From Kiloniellales bacterium (GTDB taxonomy: Bacteria > Pseudomonadota > Alphaproteobacteria > Kiloniellales > JAKSDN01), in contig JANQLT010000183.1 of the NCBI GenBank assembly GCA_028280455.1, forward strand, positions 1-45,369: 45,369 bases of DNA. Reading direction: 5' to 3'. Position 1 is the stretch's first letter. Every line of letters begins with the position of its first letter. The notes under the pieces were generated by a model. It was not told the origin of the DNA and did not search any database. It saw nothing but the letters and a program-made list of their open reading frames with translations. The position numbers and the translations under genes are program-made. Positions 36,332 to 44,495 of this stretch are shown here, piece after piece.

Positions 36332-36745
36332 ATGGCACACGTACACAACGTGGAGCGCTACGGCACGCCGCCGACTCTCGCCGAGATGGAGGCCGTGGCG
36401 CGCGAGGCTTACGCCGGGGTTCCCAAGGAGCTGCGCCGCTTCGTGCGCGACGTGGTGATTCGCGTCGAGGACTTCCCCGACGACGAGACTCTCGAGGAGC
36501 TGGAGTGCGAGTCGCCCTTCGACCTGCTCGGGCTCTACCGCGGGGTCGACCTGGCCAGCAAGAGCGTGCTCGACACGCCCCAGGACGTCGACATGATCCA
36601 CCTCTACCGCCGGCCGATCCTCGACTATTGGTGCGAGTCCGGCGAAGACCTGACCCACCTGGTGCGCCACGTCCTGATCCACGAGATCGGCCACCACTTC
36701 GGCCTCTCCGACGACGACATGGAGCGCATCGAGGAGTCGGCTTGA
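36332..36745 (+). CDS. Small metallopeptidase family protein (zincin, MMP/TTHA0227-like)
   Basis: A 137-residue protein with the zincin motif LIHEIGHHFGLSDDDMERIE (HExxH with the third ligand Asp or Glu a few residues on). The N-terminal half (PKELRRFVRDVVIRVEDFPD) and DLLGLYRGVDLASKS, IHLYRRPILDYW follow the compact minimal-metalloprotease family found in thermophiles and alphaproteobacteria. Its peptidase activity and substrates are unknown. It is a single gene whose end is followed closely by the long hairpin at 36748-36883. Confidence 0.9.
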   Translation: MAHVHNVERYGTPPTLAEMEAVAREAYAGVPKELRRFVRDVVIRVEDFPDDETLEELECESPFDLLGLYRGVDLASKSVLDTPQDVDMIHLYRRPILDYWCESGEDLTHLVRHVLIHEIGHHFGLSDDDMERIEESA

Positions 36746-36747
36746 GG

Positions 36748-36883
36748 GAAAACAGAATCTTGCACGGATGAACACGGATATCGCACGGATTCACACGGAT
36801 AACAAAAAAATCTATTTTTTCAATTAGTTATCCGTGTTCATCCGTGTGTTATCCGTGTCCATCCGTGTAGACCTTCTGTTTTC
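36748..36883. repeat. Long inverted repeat with CATCCGTG-type tandem units
   Basis: Arm 36748-36803 is matched inversely by 36827-36883, with a ~23-base AT-rich centre. Within the arms, units of the form ATCCGTG(T) repeat several times. It lies between the convergent zincin and uracil-DNA glycosylase genes, reaching into the latter's stop codon. It probably serves as a two-way terminator, though it looks like a dispersed element. Confidence 0.75.
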
Positions 36884-37466
36884 AGATCAGCGCACGAACA
36901 CGATCCCTTAGCTCCGGCAGAAGCTCGGCCTCGAACCAGGGGTTCTTTTTCAGCCAGGCGGTGTTGCGCCAGCTCGGGTGCGGTAGCGGCAGGTAGGTCG
37001 GCAGGTGCTCGCGCCAGGCGCGCACGGTCTCTGTGAGCGACTTGCCGCGGGCGCGGCCGAGGTAGAAGCCCTGGGCGTAGAGGCCGACCAGCAGGGTCAG
37101 CTCGACCTGCTTCAGCTTGGGACGGATCCGCGGCTGCCAGAGCGGCGCGCATTCCGGCCGCGGCGGCTTGTCGCCGCCGCGCGCGTCGCGGCCCGGATAG
37201 CAGAAGCCCATCGGCACCAGGGCGATGCGCTTGGCGTCGTAGAAGGTCGGCCGGTCGACGCCGAGCCAGTCGCGCAGCCGGTCGCCGCTCGGGTCGTTGA
37301 AGGGCAGGCCGGTCTCGTGGACCTTGGTGCCCGGCGCCTGGCTGACGATCAGCAGGCGGGCGCTCGGCGCGGCCTGCAGCACGGGGCGCGGCCCGAGCGG
37401 CAGCTCCGCTTCGCAGAGCCGGCAGGCCCGCACCTCGGCCAGCAGGCTTTTGAGCGCGGCGCTCAC
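36882..37466 (-). CDS. Uracil-DNA glycosylase family protein
   Basis: A 194-residue member of the UDG superfamily (PF03167 type). The N-terminal CRLC pair (VRACRLCEAEL) and later cysteines (GFCYPG; PECAPLW) suggest an iron-sulfur cluster as in family 4. Motif 1 is LIVSQAPGTKVHETGLPFND and the C-terminal motif is LPLPHPSWRN. It removes uracil from DNA at the start of base excision repair. The start is a GTG at 37466 that overlaps the sirtuin stop (GTGA), so the two genes are probably co-translated. Confidence 0.9.
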   Translation of the reverse strand: MSAALKSLLAEVRACRLCEAELPLGPRPVLQAAPSARLLIVSQAPGTKVHETGLPFNDPSGDRLRDWLGVDRPTFYDAKRIALVPMGFCYPGRDARGGDKPPRPECAPLWQPRIRPKLKQVELTLLVGLYAQGFYLGRARGKSLTETVRAWREHLPTYLPLPHPSWRNTAWLKKNPWFEAELLPELRDRVRALI

Positions 37467-38206
37467 GCGACGGCGGCGAGCAGGCGCTCGACGTAAGCCG
37501 GCACGACCTCGCTCGCGGGCCCGTAGTGGCGCTCGGCGAAGAGGCTGTGGCCTTCCGAGGGCTCGAGGTTGAGCTCGACCGTGTGGGCGCGGCCGCCGAG
37601 CCGGGCCTCCTGGACGAAGCCCGCCGCCGGATAGACCGCGCCCGAGGTGCCGATCGAGACGAAGAGATCGCAGTCGGCGAGGGTCCGGTAGATGCGCTCC
37701 ATCTCGAAGGGCATCTCGCCGAACCAGACCACGTTGACCCGCATCAGGCCGACCGTGTCGCAGGCCGCGCAGGCGCTTTCCAGGCTCATGTCGTCGGGCC
37801 AGGGCGCCGTCTCGCCGCAGGCCAGGCAGAGCGAGCGGAGGATCTCGCCGTGCATGTGGATCAGCGCGCGCGAGCCGGCGCGCTCGTGCAGGTCGTCGAT
37901 GTTCTGGGTGACCAGCAGGACCTGACCGGGCCAGGCCTGCTCGAGATGGGCCAGGGCGCGATGCGCCGCGTTGGGCTGCACCGCGGCATCGAGCAAGCCG
38001 CGCCGCCGGGCGTTATAGAAGGCGTGAACCTTCGCCGGGTTGCGCGCGAAAGCCTCCGGCGTCGCCACCTCCTCGATGCTGACCTGGGCCCAGATGCCGT
38101 CCGCGTCGCGGAAGGTCTCCAGGCCCGACTCCTTGGAGATGCCGGCGCCGGTCAGGATCACGATGCTGCCGCCCGGCGGCGGCAAGGGTCCGTCCTTTTG
38201 GAACAT
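37463..38206 (-). CDS. cobB: NAD-dependent protein deacylase, sirtuin class III-like
   Basis: A 247-residue sirtuin with NAD motifs ILTGAGISKESGLETFRDAD and VTQNIDDLHERAG, catalytic His119 in IHMHGEIL, and a zinc ribbon (Cys127, Cys130, Cys146, Cys149). HAFYNARRRGLLD carries Tyr64-x-x-Arg67, the pair that in SIRT5/CobB recognises negatively charged succinyl or malonyl lysines. It thus probably removes acetyl and acidic acyl groups. The C-terminal NLEPSEGHSLFAERHYGPAS is also normal. It ends four bases into the UDG gene (overlap 37463-37466). Confidence 0.93.
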   Translation of the reverse strand: MFQKDGPLPPPGGSIVILTGAGISKESGLETFRDADGIWAQVSIEEVATPEAFARNPAKVHAFYNARRRGLLDAAVQPNAAHRALAHLEQAWPGQVLLVTQNIDDLHERAGSRALIHMHGEILRSLCLACGETAPWPDDMSLESACAACDTVGLMRVNVVWFGEMPFEMERIYRTLADCDLFVSIGTSGAVYPAAGFVQEARLGGRAHTVELNLEPSEGHSLFAERHYGPASEVVPAYVERLLAAVA

Positions 38207-38248
38207 GTCGGGGCCTATTCTAGGCGGCCCGGCTGCCGGCCGGCGAGC

Positions 38249-38821
38249 CTAGAGCTGGCCCACCGCCAGCGGGCGCTCCAGCGGGTAGTCGGCTTCCGGG
38301 GTGTAGATCGAGCCGTCGCGGTGCAGGACGCTGGAGAACAGCGTGAAGCGATCGAACTGGACCGGCCCGATGCGCAGCCGGGCGTTCTGCGACAGATAGG
38401 CCTGCATCTTGTCCGCCGGCACGCGGCCGTTGTTGCGGCTGAAGCGGGCCAGGGTGACGTGGGGCGTGAACTTGCGCGACTCCGGCGCCAGGCCGGCGCG
38501 CACCACCGCCTTCTCGACCTTCGCCTGCAGGCGCAGCAAGGGCTCGTTCGGCGACGCCACGCCGACCCAGAGGGCGCGCAGGTTGCGGCCGTCGCCGAAG
38601 GTGTCGAGGCGGTCGAAGCTCGCCTCGAAGGCCGGCATGGCGATCTCGGCCAGGCAGGAGTCGATGTCGCGGGCGACGCCGCCGTCGACCTCGCCGATGA
38701 AGCGGAGCGTCAGATGCAGGTTGTCTTCCGGCACCCAGCGCGCGCCGGGCAGACCGTCCTCGAAGGCGCCGAGCTGCTCGCGCACCGGCTCCGGCAATGA
38801 CAGCGCCACGAAGAGTCGCAT
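38249..38821 (-). CDS. thpR: RNA 2',3'-cyclic phosphodiesterase (2'-5' RNA ligase family)
   Basis: A 190-residue protein starting MRLFVALSLPEPVREQL. The two catalytic H-x-T motifs are HLTL (in DNLHLTLRFIGEV) and HVTL (in KFTPHVTLARF), at the expected spacing, and the C-terminal FDRFTLFSSVLHRDGSIYT is typical. It hydrolyses 2',3'-cyclic phosphates at RNA ends. It is transcribed with the sirtuin and UDG genes (42 bases to the next start) but has its own role. Confidence 0.93.
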   Translation of the reverse strand: MRLFVALSLPEPVREQLGAFEDGLPGARWVPEDNLHLTLRFIGEVDGGVARDIDSCLAEIAMPAFEASFDRLDTFGDGRNLRALWVGVASPNEPLLRLQAKVEKAVVRAGLAPESRKFTPHVTLARFSRNNGRVPADKMQAYLSQNARLRIGPVQFDRFTLFSSVLHRDGSIYTPEADYPLERPLAVGQL

Positions 38822-38879
38822 CGCCCGCTTGCTCCCCTTCTTTCATCCATCCCCGGCCGGCCCCTGGCCTGCGCCGTCT

Positions 38880-39917
38880 TCAGGGGCAGGGATAGGTGTG
38901 AACCTTGTGTATCTCCTCGATGCCGTCGAGGACCTCCTGGCCGAGAGCGACCTCGGCCGCCTGCAGGTTTGTCTCGAGCTGCGCCATGGTCGTCGCGCCG
39001 ATGATCGCGGCGGTCATGAAGGGCCGCGAGAGCACGTAGGCGAGCGCCATCTGCGCGGGATCGAGGCCGTGCTGCTCGGCCAGCGCGACGTAGGCCGCGA
39101 TGGCCGCCTCGGCCCGCGGTCCCTGGTAGCGCGTGTTCTGCGGAAACAGCGTCAGCCTGGCGCCGGCCGGCTTGTGGCCGTTGAGGTACTTGCCGGTCAG
39201 GGTGCCGGCGCCGAGGGGCGCGTAGGCCAGCAGGCCGCAGTCCTCGCGGATCGCGATCTCCGCCAGCCGCGCCTCGAAGGAGCGGTTGAGGAAGCTGTAG
39301 GGATTCTGGATCGAGGCCATGCGCGGGCCCCGGCCGCTCTCGGCCAGACCCAGGAAGCGCATGACGCCCCAGGGCGTCTCGTTGGAGACGCCGACCGCCC
39401 TGACCTTGCCGGCCCGCACCAGGTCGTCGAGCACCGCCAGGGTCTCCTCCAGGGGCACGCTGTCGCGCTCTTCGCCGGGGCTGTAGCCGAGATCGCCGAA
39501 GGCGCGGATCGGCCGGTCCGGCCAGTGGAGCTGGTAGAGGTCGATGTAGTCGCTCTGCAGGCGCTTGAGGGAGGCTTCGACGGCGGCCTCGATGTTGGCC
39601 CGGTCGAGCCGCGTCTCGCCGCCGCGGATGTAGGTGGAGCTGGTGGGGCCGACGACCTTGGTCGCCAGGATCACCTTGTTGCGGCTGCCGCGGCTGGCGA
39701 ACCAGGTGCCGATGATCTCCTCGGTGCGGCCGTAGGTCTCGGCGCGCGCCGGCACCGCGTACATCTCGGCCGTGTCGAAGAAGTTGACCCCGCGATCCAG
39801 CGCGGCGTCCATCTGGGCGTGGCCCTCGGCCTCGCTGTTCTGCTGGCCCCAGGTCATGCTGCCCAGACAGATCGAGGAGACCTCGATGCCGGTGCGACCG
39901 AGCGGTCGATAGTCCAT
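38880..39917 (-). CDS. Aldo/keto reductase, Tas-like
   Basis: A 345-residue aldo/keto reductase starting MDYRPLGRTGIEVSSICLGS. The catalytic tetrad region is recognised in NFFDTAEMY (Asp/Tyr), KVILATKV (Lys) and IDLYQLHWPDR (His), then SIQNPYSFLNR and GLLAYAPLGAGTLTGKYL. The longer N-terminal loop between Tyr and Lys (VPARAETYGRTEEIIGTWF) is typical of Tas-type enzymes. It reduces small carbonyls with NADPH; the natural substrate is unknown. A short tandem repeat (39931-39955) lies just upstream of the start on the transcribed strand. Confidence 0.93.
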   Translation of the reverse strand: MDYRPLGRTGIEVSSICLGSMTWGQQNSEAEGHAQMDAALDRGVNFFDTAEMYAVPARAETYGRTEEIIGTWFASRGSRNKVILATKVVGPTSSTYIRGGETRLDRANIEAAVEASLKRLQSDYIDLYQLHWPDRPIRAFGDLGYSPGEERDSVPLEETLAVLDDLVRAGKVRAVGVSNETPWGVMRFLGLAESGRGPRMASIQNPYSFLNRSFEARLAEIAIREDCGLLAYAPLGAGTLTGKYLNGHKPAGARLTLFPQNTRYQGPRAEAAIAAYVALAEQHGLDPAQMALAYVLSRPFMTAAIIGATTMAQLETNLQAAEVALGQEVLDGIEEIHKVHTYPCP

Positions 39918-39930
39918 CTTGGAGTCCTCG

Positions 39931-39955
39931 GTCCTGGGGTCCTGGGGTCCTGGGG
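39931..39955. repeat. Short tandem repeat, unit TCCTGGGG x3
   Basis: The 8-base unit TCCTGGGG occurs three times in a row (39932-39955), followed by a variant (TGCTGG). It lies in the 66-base gap between the FIST gene end and the aldo/keto reductase start, i.e. in the probable leader of the reductase. Copy-number slippage is possible. Confidence 0.7.
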
Positions 39956-39983
39956 TGCTGGCGGCAGCGCGGATGACGCGGCG

Positions 39984-41123
39984 CTAGACGAAGAGCGCGA
40001 TCACCCCGGTATAGCCGTAGAGTCGGTCGTTGGAAATCTCGCCATTGGCGAAGAAGCCGACAAGCGGGATGTCGCCGAGCGCCTCGCGCACTTGCTTCAG
40101 CTCCTCGGACTCCGAGCCGAAGAGGTTGGTGCCGCGGGCGATGCAGGAGAAGTAGAGCCCGGCGCGGGCGCGGCCCCTGGCGCGCTTAGCGACGTCCGCC
40201 AGCATGCGGTCCAGGTCGGCCTCGGCGGCCGACTGGTCGCGCCGGCAGAACAGCAGGCTCTGGCCCGGCGCCACCTCCTCGCCGACGCCGAGCCAGCCTT
40301 CGTTGGGATCGATGGCCACCAGGTTGCGCACCAGATAGTCGCCGGTGTCCGAGCCGGTGATCGGGAAGGCGGCGAAGATGTAGCCGGCGACCCGGCGCAG
40401 GTCGCGCGCCAGCAGCTCGCCGATGTCCTCCTTGAAGACCTCGAGGGCCGGGCGCTCGTCGATCTCCATGATCACGTTGTCGGCCGCCTTGGTGATCCGG
40501 CGCACCGGGCCGATCGGCGAGCAGCCTTGCGTCAGGCCCGACACCAGCTCGGTCTCGGGCGCGAATAGCACGCCGGAGAGCCCGCCCTCGGTGAGGCGGC
40601 CGCTGGCCTGCGGCAGGTCGCCGCGCGAGGCGCTGAGGCCGCCGATCAGGAAGCTGCCGCTGACCGCGGAGAAGTCGCGCACGATGTCGGCGATCTGCTG
40701 GTTGCGCGGGTCGCCGTGCACGATGCCGACGGCGCCGCCCAGCTTGCGGGCCCAATCCGAGGTCTCGCCCTCGGTCTTGGTGCCCGGCGAGGCGATGCTC
40801 GGCAGCAGCTTGTAGCTGCCCTCCGGGAAGGCGCCGACCAGCAATGACAAGGCCGGCGTGTCGTAGTGCTCGACGCCGCTGGCCGAGACGCCGCGGCCGA
40901 CCGTGCCGACCCAGTCCTCGATGCCGGTGCGCTCGCGCAGGAAGACCAGGATCGAGCCGAAGTCGTCGGCCAGCGCGTCGGTGGCATAGACGAAGCCGAC
41001 GTTGGCGCCGGCCGGCAGCGGCTCCAGGGCGTCGATGCAGGCCTTGGCCGTGCGGCCCCAGTCTTCGCCGCTGGCGTGGGCGGCGCGGAAGCCGCCGTCC
41101 GCGGCGGGCAGCGCCTCAGCCAT
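39984..41123 (-). CDS. FIST signal-transduction domain protein
   Basis: A 379-residue protein with an N-terminal FIST_N part (NVGFVYATDALADDFGSILV; VGTVGRGVSASGVEHYDTPA) and a C-terminal FIST_C part (GPVRRITKAADNVIMEIDER; ARAGLYFSCIARGTNLFGSE; IPLVGFFANGEI). FIST domains are predicted to bind small ligands, probably amino acids, and occur in sensory proteins. Here they stand alone without an output domain. The gene overlaps the GDSL-esterase gene by 8 bases, suggesting a shared operon. Confidence 0.9.
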   Translation of the reverse strand: MAEALPAADGGFRAAHASGEDWGRTAKACIDALEPLPAGANVGFVYATDALADDFGSILVFLRERTGIEDWVGTVGRGVSASGVEHYDTPALSLLVGAFPEGSYKLLPSIASPGTKTEGETSDWARKLGGAVGIVHGDPRNQQIADIVRDFSAVSGSFLIGGLSASRGDLPQASGRLTEGGLSGVLFAPETELVSGLTQGCSPIGPVRRITKAADNVIMEIDERPALEVFKEDIGELLARDLRRVAGYIFAAFPITGSDTGDYLVRNLVAIDPNEGWLGVGEEVAPGQSLLFCRRDQSAAEADLDRMLADVAKRARGRARAGLYFSCIARGTNLFGSESEELKQVREALGDIPLVGFFANGEISNDRLYGYTGVIALFV

Positions 41124-41790
41124 TCTCGCCTCTCGCCACCTGCGGCAGCGCTTCGATCAGCGCCACCACGCTGGGCAGGATCCGCTCGACGATCACCGCC
41201 ACGCCCGCGCGGTTCGGGTGAATGCCGTCGGCCTGGTTCAGCTCGGGCTCGAGCACGACGCCTTCGAGGAAGAAGGGATAGAAGTCGACGCCGTGCTTCT
41301 CGGCGAGGCTCGGGAAGACCGAATCGAACTCCTCGGCATAGTCGACGCCGAGGTTGCGCGGCGCCATCATGCCGGCCAGCAGCACCGGCAGCTCCTCGGC
41401 GGCGAGGCGGGTCAGGATCGCGTCCAGGTTCTCGTAGGTCGAGGCCGGGTCGATGCCGCGCAGGCCGTCGTTGGCGCCGAGCTCGACCAGCACGGCGTCC
41501 GGCTTGTCGGCGAGGGCCCAGTCGAGGCGCGCCAGGCCCGCCGCCGTGGTGTCGCCGGAGTTGCCGCCGTTCAGCACCTGCACCGCGTAGCCGCGCGCGC
41601 GCAGCGCCGACTCGAGCTGCTCCGGAAAGGTCTCGCCGCCGGCCAGGCCGTAGCCGTGGATCAGGCTGTCGCCGAAGGCCAGCAGGCGCAGCGGCGCCTC
41701 CGCGCTGGGCGACGACAGGGGAGATGTCAGCATCGTGAGGCCGGCCAGCAGGGCCAAGGCGACGCGACGGGAAGCGCTCGTCACAAGCAT
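41116..41790 (-). CDS. SGNH/GDSL arylesterase, TesA-like, secreted
   Basis: A 224-residue protein with a signal peptide (ASRRVALALLAGLTMLTSPL) and the four SGNH blocks: LAFGDSLIHGYGL (Ser), NGGNSGDTTAAGL (Gly), VELGANDGLRGID (Asn) and DGIHPNRAG (Asp, His). It matches the TesA/arylesterase group of periplasmic thioesterase/lysophospholipase-like enzymes. The ATG at 41790 is preferred to the TTG at 41847, which would add a basic leader. It overlaps the FIST gene end by 8 bases. The natural ester is unknown. Confidence 0.9.
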   Translation of the reverse strand: MLVTSASRRVALALLAGLTMLTSPLSSPSAEAPLRLLAFGDSLIHGYGLAGGETFPEQLESALRARGYAVQVLNGGNSGDTTAAGLARLDWALADKPDAVLVELGANDGLRGIDPASTYENLDAILTRLAAEELPVLLAGMMAPRNLGVDYAEEFDSVFPSLAEKHGVDFYPFFLEGVVLEPELNQADGIHPNRAGVAVIVERILPSVVALIEALPQVARGENG

Positions 41791-41843
41791 CCCTGCAAGA
41801 TAGTGATCGAATCCGCGCTTGAAAGAACCCTTTTTCGGGCCGG

Positions 41844-43034
41844 TCAAAGGCTGCGGCGCTGCACCCGGGCGGCCAGGAAGGCGGCGATGCAGAGCGCCAG
41901 GGCGGCCATCAGCGAGGGCGCGGTGAAGCTGCCGGTGAGATCGAAGCCGTAGCCGGCGACCAGGGGGCCGATGATCTGGCCGAGCCCGAAGGCCGCCGTC
42001 ATCAGCCCGAGGGCGCGGCGCGGATGGCCCCGGGACAGTTGCCGCGCCGCCACCAGGCCGAGCGCGGTGATGGCCATGAAGGTGCCGCCGAGGAACGCGG
42101 CCGCGATGAAGATGCCGGCGACCTCCAGCCAGAGCACGCTGGCCAGCACGCCGACCGCCTCGACCAGGCAGGCGATGGCGAAGCTGGGGATCTCGCCGAG
42201 CCGCCGGGCCAGCAGCGACCAGGCGGCGACCGAGGGTGCGCCGGCCAGGCCGACGGCCAGCCAGACCAGGGGCTCGACCGGCTCAAGCTTGGGCGTGGCC
42301 CGGACGATGGCGACGATGAAGGTCGCCGTGATCACGTAGCCGAAGCCGAACAGGCCGTAGGCGGTGATCAGCGGCCAGAGCCGCGGGCCGCCTTGCGGCG
42401 CGCCGCCGCTGCCCGCGCTTTCCGCTTCGTCCCGGCGCGCCGGCACCAGGGCGGCGACGACCGCCACCGCCAGCAGCGAGAGCGCGCCGCCGCCGAGCCA
42501 CATCTCGCGCCAGCCGGCGCCGCCCGCCTCCAGCGCCCAGGTCAGCAGGGCCGAGAGCGCGATGCCGACGCCGACGCCCGCGAAGTGCAGCGCCGAGAGG
42601 CCGCCGCGGCCGGCGGCGCTGAGTCGCTCGAGAATCAGGAAGGAGGAGAAGACCAGCACGAAGGCGCTGGCGACGCCGCCGAGCAGGCGCAGCAGCAGGT
42701 AGAGCGCCATGCCGTCGCTCCAGCCCATGGCGCCGGTGGTCAGCGCGCTGCCCGCCAGGCCGCCGAGCAGCCAGGCGCGCGCGCTGCCCGGCAGCCGCGA
42801 CGCCGCGGCCAGCAGCGCGCCCAGCAGGTAGCCGAGGAAGTTGGCCGAGGCGATCAGGCCCGCCTCGCCCTTGCTCAGGGCCAGGCCCTCGGCCATCGGC
42901 GGTAGGATCGGCGTGTAGATGAATCGGCCGATGCCCATGGCCGCGGCCAGGGCGACCAGCCCGCCCAGCGCGAGCTGGCGCGGCGCGATGCGCGGCCCCG
43001 CTACTCTTGGCGCGGTCGGGCTGCTGTCGGACAA
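41844..43034 (-). CDS. MFS transporter, YbfB/YjiJ family
   Basis: A 396-residue carrier with about twelve hydrophobic segments. The N-terminus GIGRFIYTPILPPMAEGL and KGEAGLIASANFLGYLLGAL are the hallmark of the YbfB/YjiJ family (PF06779), and FLILERLSAAGRGGLSALHF and GVGVGIALSALLTWAL continue it. I chose the TTG at 43034 (MSDSSPTAPRVAG), 11 bases after the previous stop and preceded by TGAGGAC. The 575-residue open frame upstream of it is a shadow. The substrate is unknown. Confidence 0.88.
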   Translation of the reverse strand: MSDSSPTAPRVAGPRIAPRQLALGGLVALAAAMGIGRFIYTPILPPMAEGLALSKGEAGLIASANFLGYLLGALLAAASRLPGSARAWLLGGLAGSALTTGAMGWSDGMALYLLLRLLGGVASAFVLVFSSFLILERLSAAGRGGLSALHFAGVGVGIALSALLTWALEAGGAGWREMWLGGGALSLLAVAVVAALVPARRDEAESAGSGGAPQGGPRLWPLITAYGLFGFGYVITATFIVAIVRATPKLEPVEPLVWLAVGLAGAPSVAAWSLLARRLGEIPSFAIACLVEAVGVLASVLWLEVAGIFIAAAFLGGTFMAITALGLVAARQLSRGHPRRALGLMTAAFGLGQIIGPLVAGYGFDLTGSFTAPSLMAALALCIAAFLAARVQRRSL

Positions 43035-43045
43035 GGCGCGCGTCC

Positions 43046-43390
43046 TCAGGGATAGGGGCAGACTTCGACCGCCGCCCAGATGAAGTTGCGTGCCGCCGGC
43101 TCGCGGCTGCGCTTGGGGTTGGCTTCGATGTAGCGGGTCAGCGCCTCGGCCAGCACCGGCGCGTCGGGCCGCTCGAGACAGCGGACGTACCAGCGGAAGC
43201 CGCGGATCAGGCCGGCGTTGTGTAGCTGCAGGAGCTGGTCGGCGAGACCTTCGACATAGGCGAGGCGGCTGGCGTCGTCGCGGGCCAGGAAGCGCGCGCC
43301 GCTTTCGGCCTCCAGCGCGGCCTGCGCCGCTGTGCCGCAGGTCAGGGCCGTCGCGATGCCGGCCGCGGCGAGGGCGGCGCGCAGGCTCAT
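43046..43390 (-). CDS. Small exported protein, possibly Rap1a/Tai-like
   Basis: A 114-residue protein with a signal peptide (MSLRAALAAAGIATALTCGT, then AAQA). The mature part, RLAYVEGLADQLLQLHNAGL, then EALTRYIEANPKRSREPAAR and NFIWAAVEVCPYP, has the layout of the Rap1a/Tai family: a short helical domain with an N-P-x-x-R-x-E-P-A-A block and a C-terminal Cys. Family members include immunity proteins against T6SS amidases, but no effector gene is nearby, so such a role is not supported here. Two cysteines (CLERPD and the terminal EVCPYP) may pair. It immediately precedes the MFS gene. Confidence 0.55.
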   Translation of the reverse strand: MSLRAALAAAGIATALTCGTAAQAALEAESGARFLARDDASRLAYVEGLADQLLQLHNAGLIRGFRWYVRCLERPDAPVLAEALTRYIEANPKRSREPAARNFIWAAVEVCPYP

Positions 43391-43612
43391 GGCGCGTCGC
43401 TCTCGGGGGCGATGATCCGCAAGCGATCGATCGGATAGGCGGGCATGGCGCGCTCCTCATCGTTGCCGCCGGCCGGGCGGGCTCGAGCGCATTCTGGTCG
43501 CGGCGCCCCGGGCTGTCGACGCCGGCGCCGTAACGGTCGCTTGACTGGCTTGTCGCTGCTCCCAGCCCCATATGACGGGGGTTGCCCGCGAGGCTGCCGA
43601 GGAGGAACCGGG

Positions 43613-44263
43613 ATGGCGAAACCGCACCTGCCGCGCCGCCGGCTGCTGTCGGCCGGGCTCGGCGGCCTGGCGCTAGCGGCGACGCCGCTGCCGGCTTTCG
43701 CGCTGTTCCCGACGCCGCGCCAGACCGCGGGCCCCTTCTATCCCGAAACTCTGCCGCTCGATCACGACAACGACCTGACCCGGGTCGAGGGCCAAGCGGC
43801 CACGGCGAAGGGCGAGCCGACCCAGGTCTTCGGCCGCGTGCTCGGCGAAGACGGCCGGCCGCTGGCCGGCGCCCGGGTCGAGATCTGGCAGTGCGATGCC
43901 CTCGGCACCTACCACCATCCGCGCGACAGCGGCCGCCTCGACCCGGCCTTCCAGGGCTACGGCCAGACCCTGGCCGACGAGAGCGGCGGCTACCGCTTCC
44001 GGACCATCAGGCCGGTTGCCTACGGCAGCCGGACGCCGCATATCCACTTCGCGGTCTCCGGGCCTGGTCACGGCACCCTGGTGACGCAGATGTACGTCGC
44101 CGGCGAGCCGCGCAACGAGGGCGACTTCATCCTGCGGCGGATCAGCGATCCGCAAGCGCGCGCCAGCGTGATCGTCGAGCTGCGCCGCGATGCCGCGCTC
44201 GAGCCGGAGGGCTGGGTCGGGCGGTTCGAACTGGTGCTCGGCCGCTCGCTGCTGGACGGCTAG
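43613..44263 (+). CDS. Intradiol ring-cleavage dioxygenase, Tat-exported
   Basis: A 216-residue protein with a twin-arginine signal (LPRRRLLSAGLGGLALA). The mature domain has the protocatechuate/catechol intradiol fold: RVLGEDGRPLAGARVEIWQC, then GTYHHPRD with Tyr100, VAYGSR with Tyr137, and PHIHF with His143 and His145 as the likely Fe(III) ligands. It would cleave an ortho-dihydroxy aromatic ring outside the cytoplasm, which is unusual among the classical PcaGH enzymes but known in small exported relatives. GAGGAGGAACCGGG precedes the ATG at 43613. The frame upstream to 43445 is not used. Confidence 0.9.
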   Translation: MAKPHLPRRRLLSAGLGGLALAATPLPAFALFPTPRQTAGPFYPETLPLDHDNDLTRVEGQAATAKGEPTQVFGRVLGEDGRPLAGARVEIWQCDALGTYHHPRDSGRLDPAFQGYGQTLADESGGYRFRTIRPVAYGSRTPHIHFAVSGPGHGTLVTQMYVAGEPRNEGDFILRRISDPQARASVIVELRRDAALEPEGWVGRFELVLGRSLLDG

Positions 44264-44495
44264 GCGGAGGCGCCTCTCGCAAGCCGCGGCGCGACGACGA
44301 GAGGGTCTCGATGCCGCTTTCGCGGAACCCCGGACCGGCCGCTCGGGTTATCCCCTAGGCGACCGTTTTCATTGTGTGATTCGCTTCCCCGGGAGTTCTC
44401 GGGGCGGCTCTCGTTCAGAATGCCTTAAGACAGCGCCGATAGGCTGGATCCCATCCGCCACCCTCCCGCGTCCCATGCTCTGAAAGGCGATCCGA

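Noticed and set aside
36748-36883. Possible CRISPR array because of repeated ATCCGTG units
   Set aside because: The units are 7-8 bases, arranged as a single large inverted repeat without regular spacers, and no cas genes are nearby.
43046-43390. Small exported protein as a T6SS immunity gene
   Set aside because: The resemblance to Rap1a/Tai is weak and no effector or secretion gene is near; kept only as a low-confidence family hint.
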